This document shows, in pieces, positions 16,853 to 24,362 of a stretch of 64,000 bases of DNA; the stretch's first letter is position 1; each line of letters starts with the position of its first letter. Source of the stretch: an uncultured Pelagibacteraceae bacterium (GTDB taxonomy: Bacteria > Pseudomonadota > Alphaproteobacteria > Pelagibacterales > Pelagibacteraceae); the NCBI GenBank assembly GCA_902573465.1, contig CACGJX010000003.1:1-64000 (forward strand). Direction: 5' to 3'. A program made the translations under genes and the position numbers. The notes under the pieces were generated by a model. That model did no database searches, was not told where the DNA came from, and saw nothing but the letters and a program-made list of their open reading frames with translations.

Positions 16853-17223
16853 TTCTTTTTATTTTTTTTCCTTGTAACCCTTTTTAATGAGTCAGGACCA
16901 AATCTATTTTTTCCTTTTGTGCCCTCTGAAATTAAAAAGAATAAAAGTATCAATCCTCCAATAAATGGAATTAAGCTTATTAATAGGAAAAATCCTGATC
17001 GATTTGTATCATGCAATCTTCTTACCCCTGCAGAGATTGCAGGAATTAATGTAAATAAAGTTATTCCAAGAAAAAAATATGAAAGTTCATTTTCTAAATA
17101 TGTAGAAATATAATATGAAGGTGAAACAATTAATTGAAACCACCAATATTCTGACCTACTAGCTCTACCTTGAAAGACAAAATACTTTTTTAAACACGTA
17201 GATACAGATTCACTAAAAGTCAC
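16849..17223 (-). CDS. DUF805 membrane protein
   Basis: The 124-residue protein has the DUF805 signature: FQGRASRSEYWWF (about 17-29), a Pro-rich membrane part, RRLHDTNRSGFFLLISLIPFIGG (about 68-90) and G-KNRFGPDSL at the end. Three to four membrane helices are predicted by eye. The family is widespread and of unknown function. It starts 3 bp after the PDZ-channel gene and overlaps the amine oxidase by 4 bp. Confidence 0.9.
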   Translation of the reverse strand: MTFSESVSTCLKKYFVFQGRASRSEYWWFQLIVSPSYYISTYLENELSYFFLGITLFTLIPAISAGVRRLHDTNRSGFFLLISLIPFIGGLILLFFLISEGTKGKNRFGPDSLKRVTRKKNKKK

Positions 17224-17226
17224 CCT

Positions 17227-18756
17227 TTATCTTACCATTGCCCAACTCAAAGCGTCAATTGTATTTTCAGGTACATTGCTAACACTTATAATAATTATAA
17301 TTAAAACAAACATTAAATAAGAAAAAATCCCATATCTTTTACTATATTGATCAATTTTTGAATTTAAGACTCTTTGTTTGGAATTTAATCCTAGCTGATA
17401 ACTAATTATAGCTAAAATGTTTGGAGCCGCTGCATATAAATAGGATAATAAAATAATCCAATCCATTATAGTTAGATAGTTTAGTTTTGGTATTTCATTA
17501 TCAATAACAAAATTATATGCTATTAAAGATAATAAACACACAATCGTAATAGTCAATTTTGACTCAACTTCCTTTCTATTTAACCAAACAGATGACCAAC
17601 AAATAAATAATATTAAGATTATTGGTAATATTATTTTGAAAATATAATAAAAATACTCTCTTTCAATATGAATCTCATATTCAAGCTTTGAAAATATAAT
17701 ATCCCTTAAAATTAAATTAGAATTGTTCAATTTTATATTTTCAAGTTCCCATCCTGGAATAGAAATTTTATCTTTTGAATAATCAATTAATCTATATGCA
17801 GAGTCATTATAGTCTAAAATTGAATCTTCAATATCTTCACCAATAATTGAAATTTTAATTATCTGTTTATCAAATGGAAAAGATGACAAATTAAAATCAT
17901 TTTTAATCTCCCAAGTACCAATAGAATTTCCAGTAAATTTTATCAGTTTATCATCACCATCTTTATGAGGGGAAATATCAACAAGCTCCTCAGTTAAATT
18001 TTTATTTTCCTCAATTAAATTTTCAAATCCTATAATTTCTATCGGATTTGGAATTCTATTTTCTTTTGAATAATCATAGTTTAAACCAATACATGGTGTC
18101 CCCGCGTATGTGCCATCATCTTGAAGTGGCATTATGGTTTTTTTTGCTAAATCTATGATTTGTGGATAGGCAGACTCATAATAGGATAGATCACTACCTA
18201 TATATGCAGAAAAAGTTACAGAGGAATTGATTACATCAATTTCTTTAATACTCTCTAATGAGAAATCTACTCCGTACCACGCTATTTCATATTTTTGAGG
18301 TTTAATTTTGAGTTTAATTTCTTTATTGTCACGTAACAAAATAATCTGACTTTCTTTATTAATATCTGGATAAAAAACAACATCAAAAATTTCTTGATCA
18401 CTCATTTTACTCAGATCGACATCATCTACTGAAATCAAAATATCACCCTTTCTAAACAAATCATAAGATTTATATGTCCATGCATTTGCAATAACTGGAT
18501 AATTATTACTTCTTCGAATTTTTGATGTTAAATCTTCTGTATATAAGCTAATGTCCTTTTCTGGTGGATCCATATTAAATGCAAAGCCAAAATCCTCAAA
18601 GGTATCAAGAGGTGTTTGCATACTGAACTTATCAAATTTCAAATTTTTATATTGCTCCACAAAATCATAACATTGAAAAGGTATAGAGGCATTAATTCTA
18701 GCTATTGATAATAAAATTAGGATAACAAAATAAATAAAAAAATTTATGATTTTCAT
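17227..18756 (-). CDS. PDZ-domain-fused pentameric ligand-gated ion channel
   Basis: The 509-residue protein has a signal peptide (1-23), an extra N-terminal region with a PDZ-like fold pattern (about 45-152; core LFRKGDILISVDDVDLSKMS with QIILLRDNKEIKLKIKP), then a channel ligand-binding domain (about 155-365) with the hallmark SSFPFDKQIIKISI (FPFD 293-296), and M1 369-391, M2 398-418, M3 424-453, M4 475-492. M2 has Glu398 at -2', Leu at 9', and shares TIVCLLSLIAYNF with the other channel of the operon. It overlaps the PrsW-like gene by 4 bp. The PDZ assignment is by pattern only. Confidence 0.88.
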   Translation of the reverse strand: MKIINFFIYFVILILLSIARINASIPFQCYDFVEQYKNLKFDKFSMQTPLDTFEDFGFAFNMDPPEKDISLYTEDLTSKIRRSNNYPVIANAWTYKSYDLFRKGDILISVDDVDLSKMSDQEIFDVVFYPDINKESQIILLRDNKEIKLKIKPQKYEIAWYGVDFSLESIKEIDVINSSVTFSAYIGSDLSYYESAYPQIIDLAKKTIMPLQDDGTYAGTPCIGLNYDYSKENRIPNPIEIIGFENLIEENKNLTEELVDISPHKDGDDKLIKFTGNSIGTWEIKNDFNLSSFPFDKQIIKISIIGEDIEDSILDYNDSAYRLIDYSKDKISIPGWELENIKLNNSNLILRDIIFSKLEYEIHIEREYFYYIFKIILPIILILFICWSSVWLNRKEVESKLTITIVCLLSLIAYNFVIDNEIPKLNYLTIMDWIILLSYLYAAAPNILAIISYQLGLNSKQRVLNSKIDQYSKRYGIFSYLMFVLIIIIISVSNVPENTIDALSWAMVR

Positions 18757-19457
18757 ATCTTTTTAATTTCATTTTCTCTCTTTTTCAATTTTTGTTTCTT
18801 CTTAAGTTCATTGTGTAAATAAAAAGAAACAATAACTAAAATTCCAATAATTATCATTGGATTTGGCCATACTAAGAAATTATAAAAACCATGAAATAAG
18901 TATGGTAAGGCTAGAGATAATATTAAAAATTTTTTATTCCCTGTAAAAGCGTACATTCCAAAATAGTAACCCATGACTGCACCATTAAGACCATGCATAG
19001 GTATAGCAGAATAAGATCTTGCTAATGCTATTATGTATGACAACTCAGCATAATCAACATTCTCTTCCTTAGCTATTATTTCTGCCCATTCATATACATA
19101 AGTATAATTTTCATATGTCGCAAAACCTAATGAAACAACAACTCCATAAACTAGGCCATCCATAGGTTCATTAAATTCATTTCTTTTTAATACAATTAAA
19201 TACAGAATTGAAAATTTTAATAATTCTTCTGCCCATGCTGGACCTAAAAAACTACTAGTAAGATTTTCTGAATATTTTGATCCGTCATAAAAAAAATCAT
19301 GACTTAAACCATTTAAAATTCCCGCAGGTAAACATATTAAAAATCCAAGAAAAAAAATTAAAACTATTGTTCCTTTAGGTTCCTTAAATCTATCTGATAA
19401 TGTAAAATATAGTAGTAAAACTATTGGTGGAACAAAAGTCAGTAAAATTGTAATCAT
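18753..19457 (-). CDS. PrsW-family intramembrane protease
   Basis: The 234-residue protein is a polytopic membrane protein with the PrsW/CPBP-like glutamic motifs: EELLK (Glu77, Glu78, Lys81), GFATYEN (Glu116, Asn117), and membrane His155 and His189 (PYLFHGFYNF). In Bacillus, PrsW cleaves an anti-sigma factor; no sigma/anti-sigma pair is in this window, so the substrate here may be another membrane protein, possibly the channels. It is the first gene of the operon and its last 4 bp overlap the PDZ-channel gene. Confidence 0.85.
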   Translation of the reverse strand: MITILLTFVPPIVLLLYFTLSDRFKEPKGTIVLIFFLGFLICLPAGILNGLSHDFFYDGSKYSENLTSSFLGPAWAEELLKFSILYLIVLKRNEFNEPMDGLVYGVVVSLGFATYENYTYVYEWAEIIAKEENVDYAELSYIIALARSYSAIPMHGLNGAVMGYYFGMYAFTGNKKFLILSLALPYLFHGFYNFLVWPNPMIIIGILVIVSFYLHNELKKKQKLKKRENEIKKI

Positions 19458-19483
19458 AAACTTATGATAATACTATCTATTCA

Positions 19484-19505
19484 TGCTCTTGTCTTGCTCT
19501 GGTTT
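19484..19505. repeat. Tandem 11-bp repeat at right inner end of tRNA-Leu island
   Basis: TGCTCTTGTCT and TGCTCTGGTTT repeat TGCTCT at an 11-bp spacing and match the left-end pair at 10371-10392. They lie 27 bp upstream of the PrsW-like start codon, so they could also influence the channel operon. Confidence 0.55.
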
Positions 19506-19581
19506 GAACAAATTAATTAATCATTATTTTCTAATCTTAATTAAGAATTAAATTTAATTATGAGATTTTATAGGAATTTTA

Positions 19582-19611
19582 GACTACCTTGGACTACTAT
19601 GGACTGACTCG
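19582..19611. repeat. Triple 10-bp tandem repeat beside the right island repeat
   Basis: Units GACTACCTTG, GACTACTATG and GACTGACTCG follow one another; the first two share GACTAC and a final TG. They lie 17 bp inside the right island repeat and may bind a recombination protein. Confidence 0.45.
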
Positions 19612-19628
19612 TCTCTGAATCCCTCGGC

Positions 19629-19730
19629 TTTTAAGTCCTTTGTGTCTACCAATTTCACCACGAGGGCATTAATGAATTTCATGAGTGTTTATGCTAATAT
19701 TTATAATTGAACAAGTCTAATAAGTAAATT
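19629..19730. repeat. Right island repeat (tRNA-Leu 5' half copy)
   Basis: This copy reproduces the tRNA-Leu 5' half (acceptor 5' strand, D-arm, anticodon 5' side) plus its upstream region. The seven bases CCCTCGG at 19621-19627 also match the tRNA 3' acceptor, so it may be a tRNA-Leu copy with an internal deletion. It cannot fold as a full tRNA. Confidence 0.8.
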
Positions 19731-19766
19731 TTTAAATTTTCTACTATATATATAGTAATAGAATAA

Positions 19767-20567
19767 ATGAAAAAAAAATTTACAGTTGTAATTTTTACTG
19801 ATTTAGATGGATCTCTTTTGCATAGAGATACTTTTCAATTCGACAGCATCAAAGATTATATAAAAAGTCTTGTAAATAAAGGTGTGATTATTATTCCAAA
19901 TTCTAGCAAAACTAAAAAAGAAATTGAAAAATTCAATGAAGAGCTTGGAGTAAATCTTCCTTTTATATCAGAAAATGGATCATCTATTCATGGATTAAAT
20001 TTTATTACCTCTAATTTTCCAGATAAACTTGTTCTTAGCAGAGAGAAAGAAGAACTAATTAAGATTTTTGAAAATAAAGTTCCTGAAAAATTAAAAGAAA
20101 AATGTTTTCAAATTTCAAAAATGAGTAAAAAAGAACAAGAAAATATATTGGGGCAAAAAGATGTAAAACTCAAAGATGCTCTAGATAGAAAGTATACTTT
20201 ACCTTTTTTATTTAAAGGAGACAAAAATGAAAAAAATAAATTATTAAAAGTTTTAAATTCCAATTCATTAACGCTTCAAGAAGGTGGCCGTGTTTTAAAT
20301 CTTTGTGATAATATTAACAAAGTTAAATCTATGAATAGAGTTATAAAAATTTTAAAAAAAACTGAGGAAAAAATTAAGACAATCGCAGTTGGCGACAATT
20401 ATAATGATCTAGATATGTTAAAAAGTTGTGACATCCCTTGTTTGGTATTCAATGATCAATTTATTCAAGATCAAATAAACATTGATAATCTTATATTTTC
20501 AAACAAGCCATCACCTGAAGGCTGGGCTGATGTGATCAAAACGGCACTACTTAAATTGAACTATTAG
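19767..20567 (+). CDS. Glucosyl-/mannosyl-3-phosphoglycerate phosphatase (HAD-IIB)
   Basis: The 266-residue HAD-family protein has motif I TDLDGSLL (nucleophile Asp12, Asp14), PNSSKTKKEI as motif II region, the ISENGSSIHG segment typical of MPGP, and AVGDNYNDLDML as motif IV. MPGP-type enzymes remove phosphate from mannosyl- or glucosyl-3-phosphoglycerate. The neighbour 15 bp downstream is a glucosyl-3-phosphoglycerate synthase-like gene, so the product is probably glucosylglycerate. Confidence 0.85.
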   Translation: MKKKFTVVIFTDLDGSLLHRDTFQFDSIKDYIKSLVNKGVIIIPNSSKTKKEIEKFNEELGVNLPFISENGSSIHGLNFITSNFPDKLVLSREKEELIKIFENKVPEKLKEKCFQISKMSKKEQENILGQKDVKLKDALDRKYTLPFLFKGDKNEKNKLLKVLNSNSLTLQEGGRVLNLCDNINKVKSMNRVIKILKKTEEKIKTIAVGDNYNDLDMLKSCDIPCLVFNDQFIQDQINIDNLIFSNKPSPEGWADVIKTALLKLNY

Positions 20568-20581
20568 GATAAAAACCCGCC

Positions 20582-21802
20582 ATGGGTGACTTTTCACAAA
20601 ATGGAATAATCTCAACTTTACATGACTTTGGAACTAAGTCCACATCAGTCATAGAAAGTGAATTGTCAAAATTTTCCGAACAAAGAAAAATGGAATTAAT
20701 TTTACCATGTCTTTATTCTGAATTGGAGGGAGAAGCTTTACCAAAAATTGTTGATGAAATAAGTAAAACCAAATATTTAGATCACATAATTATTGGATTA
20801 GATAAAGCAAATGAGGCTCAAGCAAAAAAAGCTTGGAAATTTTTTAAAAAATTAAAAACCCCCTTTTCTATCCTTTGGAATGATGGTCCAGCTTTAAAAA
20901 AACTTGATCAAGAATTAAAAAAAAATAATCTTGCTCCTAGTGAACTAGGTAAAGGAAGAAATGTTTGGTATTGCATTGGCATGTGTATTGCAAGAGACAG
21001 TGCTCGTTCAGTTGCTTTGCATGACTGTGATATAAAGACTTATGATAGAAGAATGCTTGCAAAACTTTTTTACCCAGTTGTAAATCCTCTTTTTAATTTT
21101 GAGTTTTGTAAGGGATACTATCCAAGGGTGGCCAATAACAAAATGAATGGTAGAGTTGCAAGATTACTTGTTTTTCCGTTATTAACAGCTTTAGAAAAAA
21201 CGATTGGCAAAAGTGATTACTTAAACTTTATGAAATCTTTTAAATACCCCTTGGCTGGAGAATTTTCATTTAGACGAAATGTTTTACCAGAGTTAAGAAT
21301 TTCATCCGATTGGGGAATTGAAGTAGGAATTTTATCTGAAATGCAAAGAAGCTTCTCGCCACAAAATATTTGCCAGGTTGATTTAGCTGATACCTACGAT
21401 CATAAACATCAAGTTTTATCTTTAGATGACGAAACTAAGGGACTATCCAGAATGTCTATAGATATAATTAAAACATTCATTAAAAAATTAGCGACTCAAG
21501 GTAATACTTTTAGTAGAGAAAAATTTAGATCATTAAAAGCGACATATTACAGATCTGCCCTTGATTTAATTGATATTTATAGAAGTGATGCAGCAATGAA
21601 TGGTCTAGAGTTAGACTCGCATACAGAAGAAAAAGCTGTTGAGTTATTTGCAATAAACATAATGAAAGCTGGGGAAGCATTTATCCAAAATCCAATGGAT
21701 ACTCCTTTTATACCTACATGGAGTAGAGTAAAAAGTGCCATACCGGATTTTCTTGGAAGACTTGAAAAAGTAGTTAATGATGATAATAAAAAACATTCTT
21801 AA
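20582..21802 (+). CDS. Glucosyl-3-phosphoglycerate synthase (GT81-like)
   Basis: The 406-residue protein has a GT-A glycosyltransferase fold: LILPCLYSELEGEALPKI near residue 38, IIIGLDKA, GKGRNVWYCIG, and the metal-binding ALHDCDIKTYDRR (DxD-like) near 150, followed by the GEFSFRR and SDWGIEVGI segments of GpgS enzymes. It transfers glucose from a nucleotide sugar to 3-phosphoglycerate. Together with the phosphatase upstream it makes glucosylglycerate, a nitrogen-free compatible solute. Mannosyl donor use cannot be excluded. Confidence 0.82.
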   Translation: MGDFSQNGIISTLHDFGTKSTSVIESELSKFSEQRKMELILPCLYSELEGEALPKIVDEISKTKYLDHIIIGLDKANEAQAKKAWKFFKKLKTPFSILWNDGPALKKLDQELKKNNLAPSELGKGRNVWYCIGMCIARDSARSVALHDCDIKTYDRRMLAKLFYPVVNPLFNFEFCKGYYPRVANNKMNGRVARLLVFPLLTALEKTIGKSDYLNFMKSFKYPLAGEFSFRRNVLPELRISSDWGIEVGILSEMQRSFSPQNICQVDLADTYDHKHQVLSLDDETKGLSRMSIDIIKTFIKKLATQGNTFSREKFRSLKATYYRSALDLIDIYRSDAAMNGLELDSHTEEKAVELFAINIMKAGEAFIQNPMDTPFIPTWSRVKSAIPDFLGRLEKVVNDDNKKHS

Positions 21803-23526
21803 TGCTATTTCAGAAAAACCAAAAAAAAATTAGTTCTATACTAAGGAATATTTATAAACCTTCCTTAAATGAAAAAGATATTGATCATTTAAAAGATCAA
21901 ATAATACAAATAATCAAAAAATTTAATCAAAATAATTCAAAAAAAAAACTTGATATCTCGGAAAAAACCACACTAGTAATTTGTTATGGGGATAACATCA
22001 ATTCAAATCAAAAAAGTTCAATTCAAGTTTTTCAAAATTTTTTTAAAGAAAATTTAAAAAAATACTTTAATGCTATTCATTTTTTACCTTTTTATCCATC
22101 CAGTAGTGATAGTGGTTTTGCTGTAAAAGATCATTACAAAATTGAAAAAAGAATAGGTAATTGGTCTGACATAAAAAAGATTTCAAAAAATAATCACGTG
22201 ATGGCTGATATTGTAATTAATCACTCATCAGCTAGAGGTTTGTGGTTTAAAAATTTTCTTAAAAAAAAAAGACCTGGTAAAGATTATTTTTTAACTGTTA
22301 ATTCTAAATTTAACACATCAAAAGTGGTAAGACCAAGAGATCACAAATTACTAAAAAAAATAGATATATTTAATAAATCTGATTATATATGGCGAACTTT
22401 TAGCGCTGATCAAATAGACTTGGATTTTAAGAATCCATCTGTCCTACTCAGATTTATTAAGATCATGGTTCACCTCGTTAGTAATGGTGTCACAATTTTT
22501 AGATTAGATGCTATTGCCTATCTTTGGAAAAAAAATGGTACCAATTGTATAAATTTAAAACAAACTCATGAAATAGTTAAACTACTTAGACTTATCAGTA
22601 ATCTCTTAAACGTCGAAACTATAATCATTACAGAAACAAATTTGCCAGAAAAAGAAAATTTAAGTTATTTTGGTAATAATAATGAAGCTAACTGGATTTA
22701 TAATTTTTCTCTTCCGCCCTTATTAATCCATGCTTTTTTATTTGAAAATAGTTCGTATCTCAGCAAATGGAGTAAAAAACTCCCCAATGCTAAATTCCAG
22801 AATAGTTATTTAAATTTCATTGCATCACATGATGGAATTGGCATGAGGCCTATAGAGGGAATACTGAACGAAAGATCATTAAATAATTTTCTTAAAAGAT
22901 TAAAAAAAAATGGATCAAAATTTTCGTATAGAAAAGTTCAAAATAAATCTAGAAAAGTTTATGAAGCTAATATCACTGTTTTTGATGCATTAAAAAAATC
23001 AAATACTGATCCTAATGGAAAATTTTTTTTAGAGCGGTATATTTCAGCTCATGCAATAATGATTTCTTTTGAGGGTATTCCAGCTATTTATTTCAATTCT
23101 TTATTTGGAAAATCTAACGATGAAGCAAAGTATGTGATAACTGGTAATAATAGAGATGTTAATAGATATAAATGGAGTTATGAAAATATTACAAAAAAAT
23201 TAAAAGATAAAAACTCTAAACAAAGTATTTTTTATCAAAATCTTGTAAAATTATTAGAAATAAAAAGAAAACAGAAAGCATTCCACCCTAATGCTAAAAG
23301 ATTAAATATCAATCTAGGGTCTAAAATTTTTTGTTATGAAAGAATTAGTCTAGATAAAAAACAAACTATAATCTGTATCTCAAATCTTTCTACTAAATTA
23401 CAATATATTAAAATTAATAAAAATTTAATTAAATATAGAGATTTACTTGGTAGAAAAATATTTTTTACATTTGATAAAAAAATTAAACTAGATCCTTGTC
23501 AGACAATCTGGTTATCTAATAGATAA
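21802..23526 (+). CDS. GH13 sucrose-phosphorylase-like enzyme, probably glucosylglycerate phosphorylase
   Basis: The 574-residue protein is a GH13 subfamily 18-type phosphorylase: HFLPFYPSSSDSGFAVKDHY, MADIVINHSS, nucleophile Asp in VTIFRLDAIAYLWKK, acid/base Glu in IIITETN, and the third Asp in IASHDGIGMRP. It overlaps the synthase gene by one base. In this operon the natural substrate is likely glucosylglycerate, split by phosphate into glucose 1-phosphate and glycerate, allowing recycling of the solute. Sucrose is the alternative. Confidence 0.78.
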   Translation: MLFQKNQKKISSILRNIYKPSLNEKDIDHLKDQIIQIIKKFNQNNSKKKLDISEKTTLVICYGDNINSNQKSSIQVFQNFFKENLKKYFNAIHFLPFYPSSSDSGFAVKDHYKIEKRIGNWSDIKKISKNNHVMADIVINHSSARGLWFKNFLKKKRPGKDYFLTVNSKFNTSKVVRPRDHKLLKKIDIFNKSDYIWRTFSADQIDLDFKNPSVLLRFIKIMVHLVSNGVTIFRLDAIAYLWKKNGTNCINLKQTHEIVKLLRLISNLLNVETIIITETNLPEKENLSYFGNNNEANWIYNFSLPPLLIHAFLFENSSYLSKWSKKLPNAKFQNSYLNFIASHDGIGMRPIEGILNERSLNNFLKRLKKNGSKFSYRKVQNKSRKVYEANITVFDALKKSNTDPNGKFFLERYISAHAIMISFEGIPAIYFNSLFGKSNDEAKYVITGNNRDVNRYKWSYENITKKLKDKNSKQSIFYQNLVKLLEIKRKQKAFHPNAKRLNINLGSKIFCYERISLDKKQTIICISNLSTKLQYIKINKNLIKYRDLLGRKIFFTFDKKIKLDPCQTIWLSNR

Positions 23527-23527
23527 A

Positions 23528-24253
23528 TTATTTTTCCCAATCAAATCTTGGGAAAGAATTAAAAATTTTAAAAATACCATCTGACCATTGATTACATACT
23601 TTTGAATATTCATCATCAGTAATATTTAAGCATTTTTGGGAGAGAATTTTATATCCATCTTTTTTATAAACCACAAAATCAATTGGTGGCCCAACAGTTA
23701 AGTCACTTTTTAAAGTTGAATCAATTGAAATTAAGGCACATCTAGAAGCATCTCCAATTGAAACATCAGGTTTAATTACTCTATCTAAAATTGGCTTACC
23801 ATATTTAACCTCGCCAATTACTAAATATGGTTTGCTATCTGCTGGTTTGATATAATTACCCTGTGGATAAACTAAATAAAGTTCCATAGGTTGATCTTTA
23901 ATTTGTCCACCGACTATAAAAGTTGATCCTAATAAAACCGTATCAGTATTAATTCCTTTTGGCATTGAATGTTCAACATTTAAGGACCCAACATAGGAAG
24001 CAATTTGATCAAAATCTTTACAAGTATTTAAATTTATAATTCCTGACGTATCTTTTAAATCTTTTTCAATAGACTTATATACGGCTTGTGAGGTACCTAA
24101 ATTTCCTGAGGTGACGATAATTATTGTTCTATCACCCACATCATAAGTAAACATTTTAGAGTAAATGTTTACGTTATCTAAGCCAGCGTTCGTTCTTGAA
24201 TCTGAAGCAAAAACTAGACCATCGTTTGCTTTTATACCGATACAATAAGTCAT
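23528..24253 (-). CDS. Anbu-type proteasome-like peptidase
   Basis: The product starting at ATG 24253 begins MTYCIGIKANDGLVFASDSRTNAGL, so Thr2 would be the exposed catalytic Thr1 after Met removal, with the following Asp and the Lys in NVNIYSKMF completing the Ntn site. The GDASRCALISIDSTLKSDLTVGPPID segment is typical of the Anbu family, which forms open helical rings. A longer frame from 24328 would bury the catalytic Thr, so I reject it. It is divergent from an ATP-grasp gene that normally belongs to Anbu clusters. Confidence 0.85.
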   Translation of the reverse strand: MTYCIGIKANDGLVFASDSRTNAGLDNVNIYSKMFTYDVGDRTIIIVTSGNLGTSQAVYKSIEKDLKDTSGIINLNTCKDFDQIASYVGSLNVEHSMPKGINTDTVLLGSTFIVGGQIKDQPMELYLVYPQGNYIKPADSKPYLVIGEVKYGKPILDRVIKPDVSIGDASRCALISIDSTLKSDLTVGPPIDFVVYKKDGYKILSQKCLNITDDEYSKVCNQWSDGIFKIFNSFPRFDWEK

Positions 24254-24362
24254 AATCTTTAAGAAATATTTATAAATTTGCTTAATGTATAATCTATTTC
24301 TTACATAACAGATATAACAATTATACAATTGAATAAATTAATTTAAAATTTGAAAATACTGA

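Larger units (their letters stand above)
10248..19730. mobile_element. 9.4-kb genomic island at tRNA-Leu
   Basis: Direct repeats of about 102 bp bound the island: 10248-10349 and 19629-19730, constant offset 9381 bp, with a perfect 41-bp core. Contents are accessory: C5 methyltransferase, nuclease pair, small proteins, two ligand-gated channels, amine oxidase and PrsW-like protease. Recombination in the core would restore tRNA-Leu upstream of the mpgP-like gene at 19767. Unusually, the repeated part is the tRNA 5' half and promoter side rather than the 3' end. No integrase is present. Confidence 0.85.
19458..19766. other. Gene-free right end of the tRNA-Leu island
   Basis: This 309-bp stretch holds no gene. 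It contains the probable promoter region of the channel operon, a tandem 11-bp repeat (19484-19505), a triple 10-bp repeat (19582-19611), the right island repeat (19629-19730) and the upstream region of the mpgP-like gene. Confidence 0.7.

Noticed and set aside
6724-19628. Integrase or transposase genes in the two islands
   Set aside because: I read all frames and found no tyrosine or serine recombinase and no transposase motif.
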